Shown: in pieces, positions 1-8,442 of the stretch
Position numbering within the stretch: the stretch's first letter is position 1
How the letters are laid out: every line of letters starts with the position of its first letter
Assembly (NCBI GenBank): GCA_000161975.1
Contig: GG688422.1
Coordinates: forward strand, 1,019,506-1,083,505
Source of the DNA: Eubacterium saphenum ATCC 49989
GTDB lineage: Bacteria > Bacillota > Clostridia > Peptostreptococcales > Anaerovoracaceae
Length of the DNA: 64,000 bases
Direction: 5' to 3'
Position numbers and translations under genes: made by a program
The notes under the pieces: model-generated
The model's database searches: none
Told to the model about the DNA's origin: nothing
The model's input: only the letters and a program-made list of their open reading frames with translations

Positions 1-818
1 AGGATATGTTGCTCGATGAAAATACAAGAATCAGCAACGTTCTTAAGTACATAATAGAAACTTCAGGATATGAAAGAAAGCTAAAGCTTGCAGATACGCT
101 CGAAAGTGATGCGAAGCTTGAAAACATATATGAGCTCGTAGCCTCTGTAGCTGATAGAGAAGGTAGTAGTGCGGGCGATGATGAAAAGCTCACTTTATCT
201 GCATTTTTAGAAGAAATTGCGCTGATTTCAGATGTAGACAACCACGATGAAACGGCTGATGCAGTTGTTCTCATGACGCTCCACAGCTCAAAAGGGCTTG
301 AATTCAATGTCGTGTTTATACCGGGAATGGAAGAAGGCATATTTCCCTCAGGGCAGGGAGATGATAACCCGGGAAAGATAGAAGAGGAGAGAAGGCTGTG
401 CTATGTAGGATTTACAAGGGCGAAGGAAGAGCTTTTTCTATCGGCTGCGAAGTGGCGAAGGCATTACTACGAAGACATGTACATGCAGCCTTCGAGATTC
501 CTGGATGAGGTGCCGGAAGAGCTTGTGAAGACAAATGTAGTGGAGGCTTCGAGCAGGGACAGATATACCGATGGATATGCGGGTGATCCCATAGCTTCGC
601 CGTTTAAGAAGATTAAGCCTGTAAATACGGTGAAGGAAAAAATGCTTACAGCAAAACCCGTCAGCGAAAAAGAGTTTTCCGACGGTGATACCGTAGAGCA
701 CGATAAATTCGGTCGAGGACTCATAATAGCGCAAACCGAGAAGGTGTGGGTCATAGCCTTTGATGACGGTGGAATCAAGAAGCTCGCAAAGGGCATTGCA
801 GATATAAGGAAGGTATAG
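1..818 (+). CDS. pcrA: C-terminal part of ATP-dependent DNA helicase, UvrD/PcrA type (5' partial)
   Basis: Superfamily 1A 3'-5' DNA helicase used in repair and rolling-circle replication. Only about the last 270 residues lie in the window; the frame is open to the left edge, so the ATG at position 6 is internal. Visible are helicase motif V (TLHSSKGLEF) and motif VI (YVGFTRAKEEL), then a low-complexity linker and a C-terminal Tudor-like segment (GDTVEHDKFGRGLI) typical of PcrA, which binds RNA polymerase in Bacillus. ligA begins 4 bases after the stop, the common Gram-positive pcrA-ligA order. UvrD and PcrA are hard to separate from this fragment, but the neighbourhood and Tudor tail favour PcrA. 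Confidence 0.93.
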   Translation, partial: DMLLDENTRISNVLKYIIETSGYERKLKLADTLESDAKLENIYELVASVADREGSSAGDDEKLTLSAFLEEIALISDVDNHDETADAVVLMTLHSSKGLEFNVVFIPGMEEGIFPSGQGDDNPGKIEEERRLCYVGFTRAKEELFLSAAKWRRHYYEDMYMQPSRFLDEVPEELVKTNVVEASSRDRYTDGYAGDPIASPFKKIKPVNTVKEKMLTAKPVSEKEFSDGDTVEHDKFGRGLIIAQTEKVWVIAFDDGGIKKLAKGIADIRKV

Positions 819-822
819 GTAG

Positions 823-2766
823 ATGGCGAATATTACCAGAATGAATGAGCTTATAGATATTCTTTCGAAGGCAAACAAGGCATATTATAGCGATGCGAAT
901 GAAATAATGAGCAACAGGGAGTACGATGAGCTGTATGACGAGTTGCAGGCTTTGGAAGAAGAATCCGGTATAGTACTTGCTGCGAGCCCCACCGTAAACG
1001 TGGGTTATGAGGCATCGAGCTCCCTTGAAAAAATGGCACATGAGAAAAAAATGTTGAGCCTCAATAAAACAAAGAGCGTAGATGAGCTTGTAGAATGGCT
1101 CGGCGAACAGGAAGGCTTGTTGAGCCCGAAATTGGATGGGCTTACAGTGGTGATAACATATGATGAAGGAAGTCTTAAGCTTGCCGTTACGAGGGGAGAC
1201 GGCGTGGAAGGCGAGGTTATAACGAAAAATGCAAAGACATTCATAGGCATTCCCCTTAAGATCCCATATGCAGGAAGACTTGTCCTCAGGGGTGAGGCCT
1301 ACATTACATATGGAGATTTTAACAAACTGAACGAAGAGATAGATGATGCTGCAAAGTATAAAAATCCACGCAACCTATGCAGCGGGAGCGTGAGGAACTT
1401 AGATCCGAGCATAACGAAGGAAAGGCGTGTACGGTTTAAGGTTTTTTCAATGCTGGGCGGCATTGAGCATGGCTTCAATAAAAAAAGAGAGTGCATGAAA
1501 TGGCTTGGGGATATCGGATTTGATGTAGTGCATACGGAAATGGTTACAGGGGAAAACTTAAAGGATACGATGAACAGCCTCATGGAAGAGCTTCAAAATG
1601 GCGATATTCCGGTAGACGGGTTGGTGCTTACATACGATGACATAAAGACCTGTAACCTGCTCGGTGAGACGGCGAAATACCCTAAGGATTCCATAGCCTT
1701 CAAATGGAGCGATGAACTATATGATACGGAGCTTACAGGCGTAGAATGGAATACTTCGAGAACCGGGCTTGTGAATCCCGTTGCGGTGTTTTCACCTGTT
1801 GAAATAAGCGGAACCACGGTAAAGAGGGCGGCGCTTCACAACTTGGATATTTTAGACGGTCTTGCCCTCGGGAAAGGTGATAAGATACGTGTGTATAAGG
1901 CGAACATGATAATTCCTCAAGTCTATGAAAATATCACACGTTCAGGAAACATAGAATATCCTAAGGTATGCCCCGTATGCGGCTGCGGTCTTAAGCTTGA
2001 AACTGAAGGGGCAAGGGTGCTAAGGTGCGTAAATGATGATTGCCCTGCTAAGAACGCTAAGAGAATAGTTCACTTCGCAGGTAAAAGTGGCATAAATATA
2101 AAAGGCATAAGCGAAAAGACCATTGAAAAACTCATAGCTACAGGTATTATAAGAAATGAAGTTGATCTTCTGGACATAGAAAATTATAAAGATGAAATCT
2201 TAAAGCTTGACGGGTTTAAAGAAAAATCATTTGAGAATCTAAAAAAAGCCATAGATGGTGCCAAGACCATGACATTGCAAAGGTTTATATCCGCTATGGC
2301 ATTTACGGGGATAGGCTATACGAATGCAGGAAAGATTGCAGCGGCGCTTGGGTTTGATGTTATGAAGCTTTTCGAGCTTACACCCGAGAAGATAAACAAT
2401 ATAGAAGGACTCGGCGAAGTATTGACAGAAAGCTTTATGGCAGAGCTTTCAGATGAAAATATGAAAAGGCGCATGCGGGAAATCATAAAAAGGTGCAAAT
2501 TCAAAGAAATCACTCGCACCCGAAACGATGAGGTAGACGGCAAGAAATTTGTGATTACGGGGAACGTAAATATTTTTAAAAATCGTGACGATTTAAAACA
2601 AAAGATTGAGATATCAGGCGGTCAGGTGGTATCATCTGTAAGCAGTAACACGGATTTTCTCATAAATAATGATAGGGAATCGACATCTTCAAAGAATAAA
2701 AAGGCTAAGGAACTTGGGATTGCGATAATTTCAGAAAAAGATATAGCTGAAATGTTAGGTGAGTAG
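823..2766 (+). CDS. ligA: NAD-dependent DNA ligase LigA
   Basis: Seals nicks in duplex DNA using NAD+, joining Okazaki fragments and repair patches. 647 residues, slightly shorter than the usual 660-680. The adenylation domain contains the nucleotide-accepting lysine in KLDG (K103), preceded by the SPT..VG and MLSL segments of the family. It is followed by the OB fold, a four-cysteine zinc finger (CPVC...C....C near residues 382-410), helix-hairpin-helix repeats and a C-terminal BRCT domain. It follows the PcrA helicase with a 4-base gap, suggesting co-transcription. The ATG at 823 is only weakly preceded by a ribosome site, consistent with translational coupling. Confidence 0.97.
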   Translation: MANITRMNELIDILSKANKAYYSDANEIMSNREYDELYDELQALEEESGIVLAASPTVNVGYEASSSLEKMAHEKKMLSLNKTKSVDELVEWLGEQEGLLSPKLDGLTVVITYDEGSLKLAVTRGDGVEGEVITKNAKTFIGIPLKIPYAGRLVLRGEAYITYGDFNKLNEEIDDAAKYKNPRNLCSGSVRNLDPSITKERRVRFKVFSMLGGIEHGFNKKRECMKWLGDIGFDVVHTEMVTGENLKDTMNSLMEELQNGDIPVDGLVLTYDDIKTCNLLGETAKYPKDSIAFKWSDELYDTELTGVEWNTSRTGLVNPVAVFSPVEISGTTVKRAALHNLDILDGLALGKGDKIRVYKANMIIPQVYENITRSGNIEYPKVCPVCGCGLKLETEGARVLRCVNDDCPAKNAKRIVHFAGKSGINIKGISEKTIEKLIATGIIRNEVDLLDIENYKDEILKLDGFKEKSFENLKKAIDGAKTMTLQRFISAMAFTGIGYTNAGKIAAALGFDVMKLFELTPEKINNIEGLGEVLTESFMAELSDENMKRRMREIIKRCKFKEITRTRNDEVDGKKFVITGNVNIFKNRDDLKQKIEISGGQVVSSVSSNTDFLINNDRESTSSKNKKAKELGIAIISEKDIAEMLGE

Positions 2767-2795
2767 CCTCGGATAGAATGCAGGGAGGAAGCAGG

Positions 2796-3821
2796 GTGGA
2801 TATTTTAAAGGTAGGAAAGCTGGATAGCGATATTTTAGAAAAAATCGTATTCGGCAATATAAGGTATAAGAGTGCTGATGTTATAAAGAGGGCAGGTCTT
2901 GGAGAAGACTGTGCCGTAATGGACTTTGGCGAGTATGACTGTATAGTCTCAACAGACCCGATTACAGCCACCCCGAATGAAATAGGAAAGCTTGCAGTGT
3001 ATATATCCTGCAACGATATTGCAAGCAACGGGATAGAGCCGTTCGCACTTACGATGAGCGTATTACTTCCTAAGGGGACCACCGAAGAAGAGGTGGAGCT
3101 CATAATGAAGCAAGCGGGAGAAGCTGCGATGGATCTTGAGGTGGAAATAGTAGGAGGACATACGGAAATCACTACGGCGGTTGTAAGACCTGTCATAGTA
3201 TCCACCGTTTTCGGGAAGTCGCTCAGGGGCGAATCTCAGACCTGCGATCTCATGAGCGAAGGGGATCTCATCTGCGTAACCAAAGACCTTGCGCTTGAGG
3301 GTACGGCTATAATAGTGGGAGACCATGAAGATATAATGAGTAAGGTGCTGAGCGAGGATGAAATAAAACAGGCAAAGTCATTTATGGATAGCATTAGCGT
3401 GGTAAAGGATGGCGTACTTGCGGGGTCTATCGGCACACATGGAATGCATGATGTGACGGAGGGCGGAATTTTAGGTGCGGTATGGGAAATGTGCATGAAT
3501 TCAAAGCTGGGTGCTGTGATTTATGAGGATGAAATACCTCTGAATGATATTACAAAAAAAGTGATGAAATATTTGGATGTAGATCCGCTTAAGATGATTT
3601 CAAGCGGCTCCATGGTGATGGCGATTTCTAAGGATAAGAAGCGTGCCATGGAGGAGGCATTTAAGGATGCAGGGATAGGTTTTAGCGTTATAGGTGAAAT
3701 TGTAGATGAAAAAGAAGGAATAGTGTTAAAATCAGGCGAGAGTTCATCACCTGTATCGCCGCCCCAAAGCGATGAGATATATAGTGCATTGTCTAAGCTT
3801 GAGAATATGAAAAAATTATAA
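2796..3821 (+). CDS. AIR-synthase/HypE-like protein (orphan)
   Basis: PurM/HypE superfamily protein. The N-terminal half has the ATP-binding AIR-synthase fold (GLGEDCAV, STDPITATPNEIG, NDIASNGIEP) and the C-terminal half the second AIRS domain (GMHDVTEGGILGA). HypE makes the cyanide ligand of NiFe hydrogenases using a C-terminal cysteine thiocarbamate; this protein ends in LENMKKL with no terminal cysteine and no hyp or hydrogenase genes lie nearby. I therefore infer a member of the common but uncharacterised clostridial AIR-synthase family rather than a hydrogenase maturase. An upstream ATG at 2778 is in frame, but the GGAGG at 2784-2788 fits the GTG at 2796 (7-base spacing), giving 341 residues. 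Confidence 0.75.
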   Translation: MDILKVGKLDSDILEKIVFGNIRYKSADVIKRAGLGEDCAVMDFGEYDCIVSTDPITATPNEIGKLAVYISCNDIASNGIEPFALTMSVLLPKGTTEEEVELIMKQAGEAAMDLEVEIVGGHTEITTAVVRPVIVSTVFGKSLRGESQTCDLMSEGDLICVTKDLALEGTAIIVGDHEDIMSKVLSEDEIKQAKSFMDSISVVKDGVLAGSIGTHGMHDVTEGGILGAVWEMCMNSKLGAVIYEDEIPLNDITKKVMKYLDVDPLKMISSGSMVMAISKDKKRAMEEAFKDAGIGFSVIGEIVDEKEGIVLKSGESSSPVSPPQSDEIYSALSKLENMKKL

Positions 3822-3870
3822 TCAACAAAATGGTAAGAGCCTAAGTTCTTGGCAAATATTTTCTAAAACG

Positions 3871-3957
3871 TAGGTACATAAAATTATGCTAAAAAGTATC
3901 CTGTTGTCTTGCTATAACTAGAGGTGGACGCATTGTTGGTGGCAGAGTCAGGAAGTG
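3871..3957 (+). repeat. Degenerate direct repeat, copy A
   Basis: The first 20 bases (3871-3890) are identical to 4893-4912, and similarity continues for roughly 65 more bases with substitutions and small gaps. The frame that is open for 36 codons in copy B is interrupted here after 11 codons (MLKSILLSCYN then stop). The two copies flank the small membrane protein gene, so they look like remains of a duplicated gene start or of a flanking element. Confidence 0.6.
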
Positions 3958-4132
3958 CTAAAAAATTATGTCAAACAGGCATATATAACACCAAAATAAT
4001 AAAGAAGAACAATCAAAATCCTTGGGATTAAAGGGATTCGTTGTTTTTGGCTATTTTAAAACTGATAAAGTTGAAAATTTTTAGGTAAAATGTATTGAAT
4101 AAAGTTGATTTATCAATGTTTTGAATAAAATG

Positions 4133-4141
4133 TGCTATAAT
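4133..4141 (+). promoter_or_regulatory. Extended -10 promoter for the 4213 membrane protein gene
   Basis: TGC followed by a perfect TATAAT (4136-4141). No good -35 at 17 bases, as is typical of extended -10 promoters. It lies about 70 bases before the start codon and is the only strong candidate in the gap. Confidence 0.55.
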
Positions 4142-4212
4142 TAAATAAGAAGCGCATAACTTTTTTACGAGGCTGAATTTTTTGCAATGTAGCTCATAGA
4201 AAGGAGATTGTC

Positions 4213-4680
4213 ATGATGAAACAGTTAGAAGAAAAAATGGTGGAGCTCAATGCAAAGCTTCCCGCTCTTCCTGAAGGTGGAAAGGATTTCATTGCCAAGG
4301 TCTTATGGATTCTCGCTATTGTCTCTATTGTTCTTAAGAGTATGGCTATTATTTCTCTCCTCGGTATTGGTGCCGTGGGCGGCTTGGTTACGATGGCTGC
4401 AGGCTTTACGGATATGACGATAAAGTTTGTATTGGTTCTTCTTACCGGTGTTGCCGGTATGGGGGTTACCGTAATTTTGCAGATTATTTCCGTAAAACCA
4501 CTAAAAGACAGGAAATATCGCGGTTGGTCCATCACCTTCCTGGTTGTTTGGTTGCAATTCATATTTTCATTTCTTTACGGTGTTTTTAGCAGCCCGGCAG
4601 AAGTTGTCAATTCCTTAGTTTGGATGGTAGTTTCTCTATACCTGTTGATGCAAGTTAGAGATCTTTTTGCAAAGAACTAA
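4213..4680 (+). CDS. Small integral membrane protein of unknown function
   Basis: 155 residues with a short charged amphipathic N-terminus (MKQLEEKMVELNAKL) followed by about four hydrophobic segments: roughly 27-62 (possibly two helices), 69-93, 104-124 and 129-147. A basic loop (KPLKDRKYRG) lies near residues 95-104. I do not recognise the family and see no catalytic motif. A good ribosome site (AAGGAG at 4201-4206) precedes the ATG; an ATG one codon later is equally usable. It has its own promoter and terminator and stands between housekeeping blocks, flanked by degenerate repeats, so it looks like an accessory insertion. Confidence 0.7.
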   Translation: MMKQLEEKMVELNAKLPALPEGGKDFIAKVLWILAIVSIVLKSMAIISLLGIGAVGGLVTMAAGFTDMTIKFVLVLLTGVAGMGVTVILQIISVKPLKDRKYRGWSITFLVVWLQFIFSFLYGVFSSPAEVVNSLVWMVVSLYLLMQVRDLFAKN

Positions 4681-4744
4681 AGAAACCAAGGGCAGTGTGA
4701 TTTCTTTCACAGAAACAATTCAATGTATTTCATACATTATCGTT

Positions 4745-4777
4745 AAAAGCAAGGAATTCCCTTGCTTTTAATTTTTT
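4745..4777 (+). terminator. Rho-independent terminator after the membrane protein gene
   Basis: Perfect 10-bp stem (AAAAGCAAGG / CCTTGCTTTT) with a 5-base loop, followed by AATTTTTT. Confidence 0.8.
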
Positions 4778-4807
4778 GAAAAAAATAATTACGTGACCGG
4801 CGAATAT

Positions 4808-4816
4808 TGGTATAAT
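4808..4816 (+). promoter_or_regulatory. Possible extended -10 promoter
   Basis: TGG followed by TATAAT at 4811-4816, with TTACGT 16 bases upstream as a weak -35. It would read through the second hairpin copy towards the 36-codon ORF and asnS. Confidence 0.35.
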
Positions 4817-4841
4817 AAAAGCAAGTGCTTCCCATGCTTTT
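4817..4841 (+). repeat. Near-copy of the upstream terminator hairpin
   Basis: 25 bases matching 4745-4769 at 21 positions, with a shortened 7-bp stem (AAAAGCA / TGCTTTT). T-rich sequence follows after a gap. It is either a duplicated, degraded terminator or a short local duplication. Confidence 0.5.
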
Positions 4842-4907
4842 CAACATTTTTTCTATTTTTGAAAAAATTGCCTGATTCGTGAAGCAGAGGTGTAGGTACA
4901 TAAAATT

Positions 4908-5018
4908 ATGCTGAAAAAGCTCCTTTTCGTTGTTATGACTCAAGAGGCTCGTTTTATTAATGGCAAAGTTGGGGAAATTTATAGTGTTTTGCCGGAGCTT
5001 GAAAGCATGACAAAATAA
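4908..5018 (+). CDS. 36-codon ORF, probable gene remnant (repeat copy B)
   Basis: ATG at 4908 to TAA at 5016-5018, beginning MLKKLLFVVMTQEARF. The hydrophobic start followed by QEARF resembles the N-terminus of nucleosidase/phosphorylase-type proteins, but this is only an impression and the frame is far too short. The equivalent frame in copy A (from 3886) is broken. Ribosome site weak. Probably decaying sequence rather than a functional gene. Confidence 0.3.
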   Translation: MLKKLLFVVMTQEARFINGKVGEIYSVLPELESMTK

Positions 5019-5040
5019 GGAAAGGGGGGATATTAATGTG

Positions 5041-5067
5041 TGCTATAATTTATGGTAATAAATTATA
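5041..5067 (+). promoter_or_regulatory. asnS promoter (extended -10) with overlapping perfect palindrome
   Basis: TGC then TATAAT at 5044-5049. The -10 forms the left arm of a perfect 10-bp inverted repeat (5044-5053 and 5058-5067) with a 4-base centre. A protein bound here would cover the -10 and start site; alternatively it is chance in AT-rich sequence. Confidence 0.5.
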
Positions 5068-5091
5068 GTTGCTTCTAAAGGAGAATTTTGA

Positions 5092-6480
5092 ATGGATGGC
5101 GTTGGCAGAAATACGATAAATACGGCAAAAGAACTTTATGATAAGGTAGATGCGCTGGTGGACGGCGAAAAGATTGTGATGCAAGGTTGGGTAAGGAGCG
5201 TAAGGGATTCCAGCAAGCTTGCTTTTATGGAGATCAGCGACGGAAGTCATTTTAAACCGGTTCAGGCGGTGCTTGAAGCCGATATGAAGGGCTTCGATGA
5301 AGCAAAAAAACTTCCCATAGCTACAGCCGTAGAAGTGACGGGGAGCCTCGTGCTCACACCTGATTCCAAACAGCCGTTTGAGCTTAAGGCCGATCAGGTT
5401 AAAGTGCTTGCAGGAGCAGACCTCATGTATCCGCTACAGAAGAAAAGACACAGCATGGAATTCTTAAGAGATATTGCATACCTAAGGCCGAGAGCAAATA
5501 CATTTCAGGCCGTATTTAGGCTTAGATCCGTAATAGCTCATGCGCTTCATTGCTTTTTTCAGGATAGAAATTTTGTTTATTCGCACACCCCTATAATTAC
5601 GGCAAACGATTGCGAGGGAGCAGGCGAACTCTTCAGGGTCACTACTTTGGAGTCGAATGAAGAGGATTTCAGCAAGGACTTTTTTGCAGAAAAGACAGGC
5701 CTTACGGTAAGCGGGCAGCTTGAGGCTGAGGCTATGGCGCTTGCATTCAGGAACGTATATACCTTCGGCCCCACATTCAGGGCGGAAAATTCAAATACCC
5801 CAAGGCATGCATCCGAATTCTGGATGATAGAGCCTGAAATTGCATTCGCTGATCTCAGCGATGATATGGACTTGGCTGAAGATATGATAAAGCACATCAT
5901 CAATGCGGCATTTGAAAAGGCGCCGTTTGAGATGAAATTCTTCGACAGCTTCATTGAAAAGGGTATAATTAAAAGACTTGAAGCTGTGATGAATGCAGAC
6001 TTTAAGAGGATGACGTATACAGAAGCCATAGATGTTTTAAAGAAGGCTAAGAAGCCGTTTGAATATCCTGTAGAGTGGGGACTTGATCTTCAGACGGAAC
6101 ACGAGAGATATCTGTCGGAAGAAGTTATACGAGGGCCTGTATTTGTGACGGACTACCCTAGCCAAATAAAGGCGTTTTACATGAGAGAAAATGACGATGG
6201 CAAAACCGTAGCAGCCTGCGATCTTTTGGTGCCGGGTGTCGGCGAGATAATAGGAGGCAGCCAGAGAGAAGAGAGACTTGATATTCTGGATAGGCGAATG
6301 CAGGATGCAGGAATAAATCCGGAAGAACTGTCTTGGTATAGAGAGCTTAGAAAATATGGCGGTGTGAAGCATGCGGGATTCGGACTCGGATTTGATAGGA
6401 TAATTATGTATCTCACAGGAATGAAAAACATCAGGGATGTAATACCGTTCCCACGTACGCCTAGAAGCGCATTATTCTAA
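5092..6480 (+). CDS. asnS: Asparaginyl-tRNA synthetase
   Basis: Class IIb synthetase charging tRNA-Asn in the cytosol. 462 residues, close to the usual 463-466. N-terminal OB-fold anticodon-binding domain (about 1-110, starting at VMQGWVRSVRDS), then the class II core: motif 2 (TFRAENSNTPRH, with FWMIEPE after it) and motif 3 (GFGLGFDRIIMYLTG). The NTPRH.SEFWM segment distinguishes AsnRS from AspRS. The tail PRTPRSALF differs slightly from the usual PRTP ending. A good ribosome site (AAGGAG near 5078) precedes ATG 5092. metG follows after 31 bases. Confidence 0.95.
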   Translation: MDGVGRNTINTAKELYDKVDALVDGEKIVMQGWVRSVRDSSKLAFMEISDGSHFKPVQAVLEADMKGFDEAKKLPIATAVEVTGSLVLTPDSKQPFELKADQVKVLAGADLMYPLQKKRHSMEFLRDIAYLRPRANTFQAVFRLRSVIAHALHCFFQDRNFVYSHTPIITANDCEGAGELFRVTTLESNEEDFSKDFFAEKTGLTVSGQLEAEAMALAFRNVYTFGPTFRAENSNTPRHASEFWMIEPEIAFADLSDDMDLAEDMIKHIINAAFEKAPFEMKFFDSFIEKGIIKRLEAVMNADFKRMTYTEAIDVLKKAKKPFEYPVEWGLDLQTEHERYLSEEVIRGPVFVTDYPSQIKAFYMRENDDGKTVAACDLLVPGVGEIIGGSQREERLDILDRRMQDAGINPEELSWYRELRKYGGVKHAGFGLGFDRIIMYLTGMKNIRDVIPFPRTPRSALF

Positions 6481-6511
6481 TGAACGGCATAATTTACTTA
6501 AGGAGGAATTT

Positions 6512-8440
6512 ATGAGCGAGCAAAAATTTTATATTTCAACCCCAATATACTATCCCAGTGCAGACTTGCACATAGGACATACCTACTGTACCGTAATGGC
6601 TGATGCAATGGCTAGGTACAAGCGTTTGCAGGGGTTTGATGTAATGTTTTTGACAGGAACGGATGAGCATGGACAAAAACTTCAGTCGGTGGCGGAGGCT
6701 GCAGGCAAAAAGCCGCTTGAGTACATTGATCCTATAGTTGATAACATTCTGGATCTATGGGAAAAGATGGAAATAAGCTATGATGACTTTATAAGAACTA
6801 CAGAGCCGAGACATGAAGAAAGAGTAAAGAAAATATTCATGGAGCTCTATGAAAATGGCGATATATACAAGGGCGAGTACGAAGGAATGTACTGCAAGCC
6901 CTGCGAAGCGTATTGGACTGATTCTCAGCTTGAAGACGGATGTTGTCCGGATTGCGGAAGGCCTGTAGAGAGCGCAAAGGAAGAGGCGTACTTTTTCAAG
7001 CTGTCAAACTATGCGGACAGGCTTTTAAGTCTCTATGAGAACAACCCTGAGATGTTGCAGCCCGAGTCACGCAGGAATGAAATGATTTCCTTCATAAAGC
7101 AGGGGCTTGATGATCTTTGCATCTCAAGATCGTCGTTCGATTGGGGCATAAAGGTGCCGATAGATGAATCGCACGTCATATACGTATGGCTTGATGCGCT
7201 AACAAACTACATAACGGCGTTGGGTTATCCCGATGACAGAAAGCTCTACGATAGATATTGGCCTTGTGATGTGCACCTCGTAGGAAAGGATATCATAAGG
7301 TTTCATAGCATTATTTGGCCGAGCATTCTCATGTCACTCGGATTACCGCTTCCAAAGAAGATACTGGGGCACGGATGGGTTCTCGTAGGTGGCGGGAAGA
7401 TGAGCAAGTCCAAGGGAAATGTTGTAGATCCGAGGGTGCTCATAGAAAGGTATGGAACCGATGCTCTCAAATATTTTCTGCTTAGAGAATATACCTTTGG
7501 AAACGACGGGCCTTATGAGGATGAAACCTTGATAAAGCGCATAAACAGCGATCTTGCGAATGATCTCGGGAACCTTCTTTCACGTACGGTATCGATGATA
7601 GAAAAGTATAAAAACGCCAAGATACCGAGTGTGCCTACTGAAAAGCTTTCAGAAAACTATGAAGCGGCAACTTCTGAATTGCTGAACCTTGCAAAAGGGA
7701 CGGCGACCAAGGTGGAAGAAGCCATGGACGAATTTGCGTTTAATAAAGCACTCGAAGCGATATGGACTCTTATATCTAGGGCCAATAAGTATATAGATCA
7801 AACACAGCCGTGGAATCTTGCAAAGGATAATGCTATGGAGCTTGACGGCGTGCTTCACAACTTGGCGGAAGTACTCAGGATGGTGAGTATATTGATATAC
7901 CCATTCATGCACACGAGTTCTGAAGAGATAAGAAAACAGCTTGGGATATGGTATGCGGATGTAAAGTGGGAAGAGGCAAAGCAGATCCATATGCTCGGCG
8001 GTGAAGAAGTAAAAAAAGGAAAGAATTTATTTGAGAGGCTGGATGTAGAGAAAGAATTAGCGGAGCTTTATAAATCGAACGGCAAAGAAGGCACGGATGA
8101 AGCTTCAAACGATTCCGATTCTTCTAAAATCACAATTGAGGATTTTGACAAGGTAGAGCTTACGGTGGGGGAAATCATAGAAGCCGTGAAACACCCTAAG
8201 GCGGATAAACTGTTGATATTTAAGGTTAAGCTCGGAGATGAAGTGAGACAAATCATTTCAGGCGTTGCTGAATGCTTTAAACCGGATGAGATGATAGGTA
8301 AGAGGGTAATCGTGGTTTCAAACCTTGCGCCTGTTACACTCAGAGGCGAAAAATCGAACGGAATGATATTGTTTGCAGGGGAAAACGGAGATTACAAGTT
8401 GGTTACTACGGATGCGGATTCAGGAAAGGTAGTGAAGTAA
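6512..8440 (+). CDS. metG: Methionyl-tRNA synthetase
   Basis: Class I synthetase charging initiator and elongator tRNA-Met. 642 residues. HIGH motif at 20-23, a four-cysteine zinc knuckle (CKPC ... CCPDC near 130-150), KMSKS at 296-300, then an alpha-helical anticodon domain. The C-terminal 110 residues are a Trbp111/EMAP-type tRNA-binding domain (KVELTVGEIIEAVKHPKADKL), as in many Firmicute enzymes that work as dimers. Strong AAGGAGG ribosome site at about 6500. Likely co-transcribed with asnS upstream and tatD downstream. Confidence 0.96.
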   Translation: MSEQKFYISTPIYYPSADLHIGHTYCTVMADAMARYKRLQGFDVMFLTGTDEHGQKLQSVAEAAGKKPLEYIDPIVDNILDLWEKMEISYDDFIRTTEPRHEERVKKIFMELYENGDIYKGEYEGMYCKPCEAYWTDSQLEDGCCPDCGRPVESAKEEAYFFKLSNYADRLLSLYENNPEMLQPESRRNEMISFIKQGLDDLCISRSSFDWGIKVPIDESHVIYVWLDALTNYITALGYPDDRKLYDRYWPCDVHLVGKDIIRFHSIIWPSILMSLGLPLPKKILGHGWVLVGGGKMSKSKGNVVDPRVLIERYGTDALKYFLLREYTFGNDGPYEDETLIKRINSDLANDLGNLLSRTVSMIEKYKNAKIPSVPTEKLSENYEAATSELLNLAKGTATKVEEAMDEFAFNKALEAIWTLISRANKYIDQTQPWNLAKDNAMELDGVLHNLAEVLRMVSILIYPFMHTSSEEIRKQLGIWYADVKWEEAKQIHMLGGEEVKKGKNLFERLDVEKELAELYKSNGKEGTDEASNDSDSSKITIEDFDKVELTVGEIIEAVKHPKADKLLIFKVKLGDEVRQIISGVAECFKPDEMIGKRVIVVSNLAPVTLRGEKSNGMILFAGENGDYKLVTTDADSGKVVK

Positions 8441-8442
8441 AG

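Larger units (their letters stand above)
3822..4212. other. Non-coding stretch with a decayed duplicated segment
   Basis: No convincing gene. It holds one member of a degenerate direct repeat (3871-about 3957; other copy 4893-about 4975), an AT-rich region with a weak possible hairpin near 4005-4045, and the promoter of the next gene at 4133-4141. Confidence 0.6.
4681..5091. other. Intergenic region before asnS: terminator, repeats, tiny ORF and promoters
   Basis: Contains a rho-independent terminator (4745-4777), a 21/25 near-copy of its hairpin (4817-4841), a possible extended -10 promoter (4808-4816), copy B of the degenerate repeat with a 36-codon ORF, and the asnS promoter with an overlapping palindrome. 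I see no T-box motif although a tRNA synthetase gene follows. Confidence 0.6.

Noticed and set aside
6..818. ATG at position 6 as the true start of a 270-residue protein
   Set aside because: The frame is open to the window edge and the content is only the end of a roughly 730-residue helicase; the gene is truncated by the window.
4194..4562. Minus-strand ORF opposite the 4213 membrane protein gene
   Set aside because: It is a shadow; the plus-strand gene has a promoter, ribosome site and terminator, the minus strand none.
4681..5091. T-box riboswitch before asnS
   Set aside because: No T-box consensus or specifier stem seen; only terminators, repeats and promoters.
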